Shown here in pieces: positions 1 through 10,100 of a stretch of DNA of 64,000 bases. The notes below the pieces were generated by a model. That model was not told the origin of the DNA. It saw only the letters and a program-made list of their open reading frames with translations, and searched no databases. Location of the stretch: contig JBLDXI010000024.1 in the NCBI GenBank assembly GCA_047495785.1, positions 3,658,001-3,722,000 on the forward strand, written 5' to 3'. Every line of letters starts with the position of its first letter. Position 1 is the stretch's first letter. Both the position numbers and the translations under genes were made by a program. This DNA is from Lepidodermella squamata (taxonomy: Eukaryota > Gastrotricha).

Positions 1-1308
1 GCACTCCGAGTGACTCTCTGAATCAGCGTTCCGGCTGTCTTTGGCTACAGTAACCACTTCGGGCTCTTTAGTGCCTTGCAGAAGCTTCAATAGCTTCGGA
101 TTTCGCGAGAATCCTTTCCTCCATCTTTCTTTTAAGGCTTTCGTACTTCGTTTTTGCAAAACAGGGTAGGCCGCTCGAATCTTTTGCCATTGGCGCCACG
201 CACCATACTTGTCAATGCCCATTTTGAGAGCGACAATTTCATCCATGGACCAAGTTCTCAATTTAACAGCTTTTCTGACGTCAGCCGGAGCAGTGCCGTT
301 GATTGAAAAACTAGAGTCTCTCAGCATAATATCCCACTGAGCACTGCACGAACCAATGCTTCGATTTTTCAAAACATCGTACGTTTCGATAATTCGCTGC
401 CAAAAGGGCCCCTTGAAGTGAGAATAGCCATCTTTAAGCGCTTGTCGCTCCTCGTCAGTCCACGACACGTTTCGAGTCTTATTGTCTACGGATGACATAT
501 TGCTGATCTCATCTTCATTAGGCAATGTTTCAGGAGAGCACTCCAAGTCACTCCCTTGGTAATTTCTTTTACAGTCATCCTTTACCGCAACCACTTCAGG
601 CTCTTCAGCGCCTTCTACAACCTTTAGCAGCTCGGAATCGCGAGAAATTATTGTCCTCCATTTGTCATATAGACTTTGAGCACTTCGATAGTGCAAAATG
701 GGATATGCCTCTCGAATCTTTTCCCACTGGCCCTGTGAACCGAACTTGTCCACGCCTTTTTTGAGAGTCACAATTTCACCCATGGACCATCTTTTGGTTT
801 TTTCGATACCAGCCGCTGCCAGGCCTTCGATTGAAACGTTAGCGTCCTTTGACATTTTTGACCATTGATCAGAGCATTGCTTCCAACTTCGATTTTTCAA
901 AACATCATACTCTTCAATGATTCGGTGCCAAAATGGCCCCTTGAAGCGAATATAGCCATCTTTTAGCGCCTGTCGTTGCTCATCAGTCCACGGCACGAGT
1001 CCCATCATAGACGCTACGGCTGATGAGTTGTCAAATTTACCATTAAGCAGGCTTTGTAGAGTTTCACTGTCAGAAATGCGTCTCCACACTGCTCTGATCT
1101 GTGAGCTATCGAGTTTTTGCAGAACAGGGTATGCAGCTTGAATTTTGGCTATTTCACGGAGTCCATACTTGTCAACGCCTTCCTTAATCGCGAGCAATTC
1201 CTCGAGTGTTCTCCTCGTTTTGCCAGTGTGGGGGGTTGATGTAGGCTTCACAGACTTCGCAGGCTCGGGCGAAACCAACGCACACGAATTCGTTAGAGCG
1301 TCATTTGT
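1..1308 (-). CDS. KNL-2-like multi-SANT protein, partial (3' end outside window)
   Basis: An open frame runs on the minus strand from a splice acceptor (AG at 1310-1309, preceded by a pyrimidine tract) to the window edge. It encodes five SANT/Myb-like modules, with motifs such as PWTDEQRQALKDGY, KRWSMGEIVTLKKG, SWTDEERQALKDGY and RTWSMDEIVALKMG. Modules 2-3 (about 525-1020) and 4-5 (about 1-500) are an internal duplication, joined by a linker containing SDLECSPE. The exon is clearly paralogous to the last exon of the neighbouring gene (2029-3015), including the region around the acceptor. SANT modules of KNL-2/M18BP1 proteins act with a SANTA domain in CENP-A deposition. No SANTA-coding exon is visible in 1309-2028, so this may be a 5'-truncated copy or an alternative terminal exon of the gene at 2029-3766. 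Exon calling is firm; its gene assignment is uncertain. Confidence 0.75.
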
Positions 1309-2028
1309 CTAGAACAGAAATATACCAAGTGAGCAAAAATGATAGATTATTTGAATTTGCAAATGAATGAGGATGAACGTGGACAGTCGTCAAGGTCTCA
1401 GATTTTCGGATGCACCTCCGGTGAGTTTTTTTGATTACTCTTGTCGTCAATATTTAGGCTCGAGAAGCCAAGAGTTCCTGTTTTCCAAAACTCTAGGTCA
1501 AAATTAGCTCTTTCGCGCTGAACTGTATCATTGAAACCGTCTCAACGTGTTCCCGAGTGAACCTTGCGCTAATAAATCATCGCCTTTGAATAAAAAATTG
1601 AATAAAAAAATTCTTGATCTTCTAAATCTTTCTATGTTAAACGACGTTCGTTAATCAAATTTTGTGTAGAACTGATGAAATTATGTAAAAAAGAGCGAAG
1701 CATTTCCTTAATAAGCACACAACTTTTCCCCTTTTGCGTCAAATTTGTAAAAATGATTATGATGCGCCCTAACTTGACTCTTAATGAATTACTTAATGAC
1801 TTAATTCTGGACGACCCTCTCTACAGGCGGCGCTGGATCATCAAAAATCGGCGGCCTTTTCGCATTCTACGTCACGAGCATCTGACCCACCTACAAATCC
1901 TCTTACGAAGCGAGAGCCTTGTGATTGATATAATTAGAAATGTCGGATGTCGGATGTAGGATGTAGGAAGTCGAAAATGTCGGATGGAGTCCACCCAGCA
2001 AAATTTTATACACTCAACACGACGGCAT
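1309..2028. other. Intergenic or intronic stretch without recognisable coding sequence
   Basis: No SANTA-like sequence (GFPENW-type motif) is readable on the minus strand. A plus-strand frame at 1675-1959 shows no family resemblance. A short imprecise tandem repeat of a GTCGGATGTAG-like unit lies around 1939-1980. If the exon at 1-1308 is spliced to the exons of the next gene, this is an intron or skipped-exon region. Confidence 0.5.
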
Positions 2029-3766
2029 TTAAACAACAGGTAGTAAAACAGTTGGTTTGACTATTGTTGATTCATCAAATGACTTGGAGAAATAATCACA
2101 TCTATTAGAGAAAAGTTTCCATACCTCAGACGATTCAGGAGGTTGAAACGATGGTTCTAAAACGCTCGAGGTTCCACATTGAGGGGCCTGTTGTTGGCCA
2201 CGTTTGCGTGGCTTTTTCACTGCAATCTCAGGAGAGCACTCCGTGTCGCTTCCGGGATAAGTGTCTCCGATGTCATCAGTAACCGCGCCCATTTCAGGCT
2301 CTTCGGCGCGTTCCAATAGCTTCAATAGCTTCGGATTGCGCGATATTCCTCTTTTCCATTTTTCCTTTAGAACCTTCAAACTTCGTTTTTGCAAAATAGG
2401 ATAGGCCTCTCGAATCTGTCGCCAATGCTCCATCTCGCCAAAAATGTCGCCGCTCCCTTTGATAAAATTGTCCACACCGTTTTTGATAGCGACAAATTCA
2501 TCCATGGACCAAGTTTTCAGTCTAACAGCTTTTCTGACGTCAGCCAGGGCTAGGCCGTTTATTGAAATGTCAACGTCCTTCGACATTTTCAACCATTGCT
2601 CAGCGCACTCCTTGCTACTTCGATTTTTCAAAACATCGCACGCTTCAATGATTTGCTGCCAAAACGGCCCCTTGAAACGAGCAAAACCGTCTTTAAGCGC
2701 TTGCCGCTGCTCGTCAGTCCAGGGCTCGTATTGAGTCACATTTTTTACGAATGAAGAATTATTAAGAAGGCTTTGTAGGCCTTTGTCAATAGACATGCGT
2801 CTCCATGCACGCTGGATCTGTGAGCGATCGAGGTTTTGCAGAACAGGGTATGCCGCTTGAATTTTGGGTATTTCATCGATGCCGTACTTGTCAACGCCCT
2901 CTTTGATCGCGATAAATTCTTCGAGGGTTCTCTTCTTTCCACCAGTAGAAGGCTTCTCAGGCTGTCCTGGCTCGGGCGGGACAAACGGAAAAGAATTCGA
3001 CTGAGTGTCGTTTACCTGAAACAGAAAAATCAGTACAACGTGATGGTTTTAAAATTCCAAAAAGTATTTAGATCCAGATTTGCGATCTAACATTTTTCGA
3101 ATAGATATCACCAGAAATAAAGTTACCTCGAGGAAATCCTGCGATACCCTTTTTGGTAAAGGATTGCTTCGTATCAGCCATGGAAAGTTCGGACGGTTTT
3201 CTAACGAGCTTCCACAACTGGATGAGTCATCACTCATACTTTGTACCCTGATTATTCGAAGCCTCTTGCATCTGTCATCATGCTCGCGACTTTGAGCAGC
3301 TTCCCTCTTTTTCCGCAACCTAAGTAGCAATATTAATGTAAGTGATAATGGAATCAAAATGTCTTCAGCCTTACTCGGCTTCCTGTTCTTCGTAAGCTCT
3401 GCACGCCCTTAAAACTTCCTTTTCTAATTCGCTTTCCGTTTCTGGAGTAGGCGGGAGCTTTTCCAGTGTTTCGCGACAACGAGCCAGTTCATCTTTCACG
3501 AGATCCTGCCAGTTTTCAGGAAATCCCTTCGAAAACTGAGCGATAAACTCGGAGCTGAAGACTTTCGACATAACTGCACCATTTGACGGGCCGATTAAGT
3601 TGAGAATAGACCCGGAGCCTGTTTTGACAGAAGTCTCAGATAGCCGCTCTATAATCGGACTCGACGTAATAGCTATTCGGGTTTTCGTGTTGAGACCTGC
3701 GACTAAAATCGAGGTCATAGGGAAGTCTGGGACGAGAGACCAGTTGAGAATCGTCACAGCTGCCAT
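2029..3766 (-). CDS. KNL-2/M18BP1-like protein: SANTA domain plus three SANT modules (523 aa)
   Basis: Three exons, 3375-3766, 3127-3319 and 2029-3015, give a continuous 523-aa frame with GT-AG introns. The N-terminus (residues about 5-95) is a SANTA domain: it starts VTILNWSLVPDF, has TKTRIAITSSPIIERL in the middle, and ends FSKGFPENWQDLV. A charged helix follows, with LRKKREAAQSREHDDR. Exon 3 carries SANT-like modules at about residues 222-268 (RTLEEFIAIKEGVDKYG), 293-340 (PWTDEQRQALKDGF) and 363-425 (KTWSMDEFVAIKNG). SANTA + SANT is the signature of KNL-2/M18BP1, which recruits CENP-A to centromeres with Mis18 or directly. The protein is much shorter than typical KNL-2 and than the sister gene at 4183-13063, so it is probably a specialised paralogue. 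The start is chosen because SANTA begins 5 residues after the ATG. Confidence 0.85.
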
Positions 3767-4182
3767 AATCCCGGCTTTTCATAGTAAAACGCCTACATTT
3801 TTCAGATAATTCGATTTAAAAAAAGATTCTTCAGACAAGGAACAATTTTTCTCATTTTACAGCGAAAATATCTGCATTTTCCTCATCCAATCGAGTAAAA
3901 TCCTAAAAATGCTGGAAAATTCGAACAATTTGATTTTAGCGAATAAAACTAGGCCTCTTTTACTTCTGGCAATCTTGATCGAAATTGAGCAATTACGAAC
4001 AATCATCAACAATGATATAACGTAGTCATCCAGGAAATCGAATAGCCTCAATTACGGCCATTTATCCCATGAATTTCACAATGAAATAATAAGAATGCAG
4101 CATTGTAAAGGTGATAATTACGCCGAGAAAAAAATAGTACAAAACTGCTTGAAATAGTTGCGAAAAGATATTATAACAAAAA
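3767..4182. other. Intergenic gap between two KNL-2-like genes
   Basis: This AT-rich gap of about 416 bp separates the start of the compact KNL-2-like gene from the stop of the large one, both on the minus strand. A small minus-strand frame at 3857-4051 looks random. AAAAATGTAG occurs about 30 nt upstream of the downstream ATG and could be a splice or trans-splice acceptor. Confidence 0.4.
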
Positions 4183-7100
4183 TTATTCATCATCGAAAGA
4201 TTCACTACTATAACCATTGGTACTTTTGTCGCCAGACAACGGGGCTCCGAGCATTTCAGCCGCGAAATCGTCGTCCTTCAGCATTCTCTCCCACATACGT
4301 CGACAAACTTTGCTAGCTCGGTGGGATAAAATGGGGAATTCTCGGCGTATCATAGCCCAATTCGCCATGCCGAATTTTTCTACGCCTTCCTTCAACGCTC
4401 GGCACTCTTCCGGCGTCCATTTTTGGTATTTCAGCGTTTTCTTCTGGTCTAATTCGTACAGGTGTGTCTTGCCCTCAGCGACAGCGAGAAATTTTAGAAG
4501 ACCATCGTTTTCGACGAGACGGCGATAAGCGGCTCGCATGGCTGAAAAGTCATGCTTAGCGAACACTTCAGGATAGGCTTTTTTAATTTTGAGCCATTGG
4601 CCTTCGCCAAACTGATCGACGCCTTCCTTCAGCTTTGAATAAGCTTCATAGCCCCAATCTTGGACTGGGACGATAACCATACCAGGTGATTGGCATGGCG
4701 CTGAAGTTTCAGGCCTGGGTGTTGCTATCGCATTTGTAGATGGTGTCTTTGACGGCGCCTAAAAACATCAGATAACAAATTGAAAAGCCGAACAAAGGTG
4801 AATTCAAAATATATTTTTCGACTTTCCCCAATTAAATAAAAATGGAAAACATGAAAAATTTAGGACAAAGCCCGGCACAATATTTTCGTGTTTTGCGATG
4901 GGGTAAATTGAAAAGAAATTCAATTTTTCAAGGAATTCGAACTATAGAAACTTAAGACTCACTTTACTCCTGCTTGAAGTCGCTTGCGGGGTTTCGCTAC
5001 TTGGAGTAGCTGCGGCTGGTCGGCTCTCGAAGCTTGCTGGCGCTTGAAAAAGGAACGAAGTGAAAGTCTTGACTAGACGAGCCCACACGTGGCTGATCAT
5101 GAGCGGCGTTCGCTCGTAAAGCAACGGATCCGATTCTCGAACTTTGTCCCACTGGCCCTCGCCAAACTGCTCGACACCCGCTTTAATCGCATCGTACTCT
5201 TCCTGCGTCCACGGCCGGAAAGATATTTTCCCGGTTAGCGGTGTTTTCGGTGCACTGGTTGGTGCCCTAAAATTGGAAGAAAATTAGATCTAGTACGAAT
5301 GAATTGGGAAGTTTGAACTCACAATGCTGGAGTTTTTGGTGTGTTAGCCGCGACACTCTTCCTTCTAATAATAAGGAAATATTCCCATAATATAGAAATT
5401 AAAAAATTGATATTTACCCTCTTTTGGCTGACGACGCATTCAAATTAGCCGGCAAAGCAGGTTGAGATGATTGTTTTTGCTTCAACTCATTGGCAACTAA
5501 CGATTTCCTAGCACTACTGGGCAGGCCAGTCTTCGATTTCTGGCGAATCATCACACGAATTTGAGAAAAATTGAAGCTAACACAAGTAAGCTCACCTTCT
5601 GATCGGGAGAATTCGACAGCTCAGTACTAGTAGAGCCTTTCCTCGCTCTTTTTCGAGACTTTGAAGCTGGAGCAACAATTTCCGTTGGTTCCAGATCAGG
5701 CGAATCGGGTATTTCAATTGTCTTAAAGAATTGCTTCATTTAATTTTATCATTTTGAACTGATCTATCTTACCTCAGGTTCTTGAACCAATCGAACAGGA
5801 GATCGACGTCGGGTCCTACGTTTCGATGATTCCACTGCAGTCGTTTCGACAGCCTCCTCTGGTACCTGTCCATGGAAATTCGAAGGCAACATTTTAGCAT
5901 TAAATCACTTTTCAAGCTCGATGATTATTACCGACTGTGGAATTTCAGGGGGTGCGGACTCTTGACGAGACTCTTCATGAAATTGCACTGAATTAGGTGC
6001 ATCCTTCGGGAAAAAGTAGAAGTCAACATTAGTAATTTTTTAGGTCTTATAGCTTACATCAGGTGCATGAGATCGGCGAGATTTTTTGCTTTTAGATTTA
6101 CGAGAAATGGTTTCATCAGTTGGTGGTTCAGAATCCGTCTAGAAGGAAAGAATGAAAATATAGGTAGGCTTTCGATTGGTTTCAACAAACCGGAACAGCT
6201 ACCACCTCGTTCGAAACAGGCGTGATTTCATTGTTAGATTCAATTACGGGGGGTTCCTAAGATTAAAAAAACCGCATTCAATGTCATCAAATTCGAATAA
6301 ACAATTGGTAAATTTTCAAGTCGGTCCCATCCAAAAAATAACGAAATATACCTCTGATGCCTGAAGAGATCGACGCGATCGACCCCGCGTCCGAACTGTA
6401 ACAGTTTCAGCCACTGCGGTCGACTCTTTTTCCTCCATCGACTTGGCCTGTCCCTGACATAAGAAAGAATTAATGAAATGAGGGAACTTCTGAAACATCA
6501 CTAACCGATTCAGTTATTGATAAAATATGTGTTTGAGGAATTTCGTCACAGTTTTCAACCTCTGCATTGCGATTTTTTGTTTTCTTGGCCCGGCTAGTTC
6601 GAGACCGGCCCCGGCGATCAGATTGAACAGTTGGTTCGCCAGTTCCAACCTCCATCGAGATTCCGTTGGATTCTGCCACATTTTGGTCGACAACCTATCG
6701 AGAAAATAATAAAAAGTAATTGCTTCGATTTAATCAAAAATAAAGCGAACCGGGTGTTCGATGACATTGGTGATTACCTCCGGCTCCTTTGTCACCAGGT
6801 CATGTGAGTCGGATGCAACATCTTCCGCCGAGTCCTCCTATTATAGCTAGATGAAAAGTCATCGCATTTAAATTTTCGATCAGTACCTTTCGAGATTTTC
6901 TCTTGCGACGCTTTTTCGAGCCCTCCGTAACCGTAGAATCTAACATTTCTGTCGATTCTTCTGCAACCTTAGTGAGAAGTAGTAAATTATATAATTTTAT
7001 AGGGATTTATATAACTGCGCTTACGACAATCGAAAATCCGGCTGATTCAGTGTCCAAAACTGATAATCGCTAATTTTTGTGAAAAATTCCGCAATGATGG

Positions 7101-10100
7101 AAAAATATATAGGTATAAAAATCAAAGACTTACCTCTGCCTCAGCTTCAGCTTCATCGGGATGTTCCTGATTTACTAAAGTGCTACATTCCTCCGAGTAG
7201 TTCTTGGCTCGGCGATTTCGAGACCTCCTCCTACGATCAGATTTGGCAGTTGTTTCGCTAGGTATCTCCATCGAAGGTTCGTTGGATTCCGCCAGATTTT
7301 GGTCGACAGTCTGTAGAAAAACAATAAACCCTGAATGCTTCAAATAAATCAAAAACAAAGCAAACTGGATATTCGATGTCATCAGAAATTGTTTTCCGCT
7401 CATTTCTCACCAAATCCTGTGGGTCGGATAAAACGTTTTCCGCTGGTTCCTGTTGTTAAAAAGTTGAAATTAAAATAAACCTCACGTAAGTTTTCAGGTA
7501 GTTACATTTTGATATTTCCTCTTCCGACGCTTTTTGGAGCTTTCAGCCACGGTAGAATCCGAAGTTTCTGACGGACGGTCCGCAGCCTGAGTGAAAGTCA
7601 ATGAAAATAAATAGGTTCATTCGTAACATGTAACTAAGCTTACGGCAATCGAAAATCTGTCAGGTTCTGAGTCCACAGCTGATACTGGCTAATTTTAGAT
7701 TAAAATTCCGAAATGAAGGAAAAATAATATAAAAATCGAAGACTTACCTCTGCCTCAGGAATTTCCTGGTTCAGTAGATAACCAGATTCCTCAATGGTCT
7801 TAGACCCCTTTTTACGATCAGATTTAGCAGTTGTTTCGCTAGGGCCTATTTCCATCGAAGCTTCCTTCGATTCCGTTAGATTCTGGTCTACAGACTATAG
7901 GAAAAAAACAATAAAAGTTTATTGCTATATTAATCAAAAATAAAGCAAACAGGATGTTCGATGACTGTTTCCGCCTCATTTCCCACCAAATCAAGCAAGT
8001 CAGATGCAACATGATCGGCCAGTTCCTGCTGTTAAAGGCATGATAATAATTCTATTAACGTAGATTTTCAGGTAGTTACATTCTGATGTTTCGTCTTCCG
8101 CCGCTTTTTCGAGCCTTCAGCCACGGTAGAATCAACCATTTCTGGCGGTAGATCCGCATCCTGAGTGAAAATTGGGGAAATGGAATAGGTTTATTCGTAA
8201 TATTGTAACCAAGCTTACAGCAGTCGAAAATTCGGTGTCTATTGCTGGCTAAAAACCAAAAAATTACAGAATAAAGGGACATTTAAAAAATCAGGGACAT
8301 ACCGCTGTCACAGTTTCGTCAGAATTTTCATGGCTCATTACAGGGCCGGATTCCTCAACAGTCAATTCGCACTGGATATCTTCGGCGCAAATATCGGAAA
8401 CCTCATTCTCAACTGCTTTATCGGTTGTCTGAGGAGATTCTTCTGGAACTGTGAGCGCAGGCACGGGCTCGCATGATCCAACAGTTTCGGGCAATTCCTA
8501 TTGAATTGATTTTTTCCAAGTTTTTCGAACAAGAACTAATAGGTTTCATACCGTTTCAATTATAGTTTCGAATTGTTGAGGATCTGTCTGTTCAAGTTCG
8601 TCAAGTTCAGAGGTTTCCTTTGCATCAACATCGGCAGGGGCAGATTTCTTGGCTCTTCTCGAGCGAGATCGCGAAGAAGCTCGGTCTTTTTTCGAGACTT
8701 GCTGCTCGATATTTGATAATAGCATTTCGCCCTCAGGCTAGAATTTTTTAATTATTTTCAAATTGTAAGATAAATAATATATGGTATTGATATTTACCTC
8801 TTCCACTATTCCGACGTTACAAACAGGAACGACTTCATTCGGCCGACTTTCTTCCGCATCCTTTGATAGTAGATTTACCGCGTCCTGTAAAAATAGCCCC
8901 ATCGAATCCTATCCAACCTTAAAAAGAATTCAACTCACCTTTTGAGATATTCTACTAGCATTCGAAGTAGATCGGTCACGGGTTCGAATTTGGGGTTCAG
9001 CTGTGGTTTGAACTTGATTTGTGTTTTCGGCTTGCATTTCGCTTTGAGAAGGTTCGGTTTGAAAAGTGCTAGGCTCGAGTATCGACCCTGGCTCTGTTTC
9101 GGGCGGCCTATCCTCGGTTGTACCAGTCGGTTCTGCAGGCTGTTCATTGGACCCCACGGGATCAGGTGGTTTTTGCGAATCCTAAAAAATAACATTAAAT
9201 TACAAAAATAGAAAAAAACACATTTATTAGCATTCCATCGCTGAGAAATCTTAAGCTTAAAAAAAACAGATTTTTCCGATTATAGATGATAATTACGAGT
9301 CATACCTTGGTCGGGCGTAATTTTGAACGTTTTACCAAATGTTTTCTTTTAGCCTTTGATTTCTCCGAGTGATCTAAAACATCTGGTTCCATAGATGAAT
9401 GATCCTGAATCTATCGAATAGATACATAGAAAAAATAACAGGAAATTAAAGCCAAAATACCTCATCGTGGTTGTCCTCGATTTGACTATTATTCACGTCC
9501 TCTTCATCGTCTTTCTCATTAGCCTTGATCTTAAACAGTTTCAAATTTAGCAAAAATATAAAATTAATAAAATTTGTAATTACATTCAAAGCCGATTTCT
9601 TGAATTTAGACTTGCGCCGGGTGGCCGGAGGAGAGCCATCAGCGCTAAAATTCTTGTTGAATGAAGAGGAAGGGTTCAAAAGTGACGCTACAAACTGTTC
9701 GTCAGGCTTTCTAATGCGAACAACTGGTATCATGCCCAATTTCCGCAACATGGAGTTATGAGACACCTGAAAAAATCACATATTACTCCGTCATTTCCGG
9801 AAAATTTAGTGGTTCGAACCGCAATTTCGGGACTGGCAAAAGGTTCGGTTGATTTTGTGTCCAAAGGTGATGAATCAGCTTTGTGTAACGTAAGGAAAAA
9901 CCCAACAGCCGGCGAGCCCGTTTTTATTACTGGCGAAGATTTCTCTGCAACGGGCGATTCTTCGTTACAAACGGCAATCATGCCCATTTTCGACAATGAG
10001 ATTGAGGCAGGTGCTTGCTGCTCAACTTCGCCCATTTCCTCATTACCCATCCCGTCCTGGTCATTTTGATTGGGTGAGTTCGAGCTTGAATGAGCCCCAC

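Noticed and set aside
1675-1959. 94-residue plus-strand frame beside the KNL-2-like copies
   Set aside because: No family resemblance, no promoter or splice context, and it overlaps simple repeats at its end.
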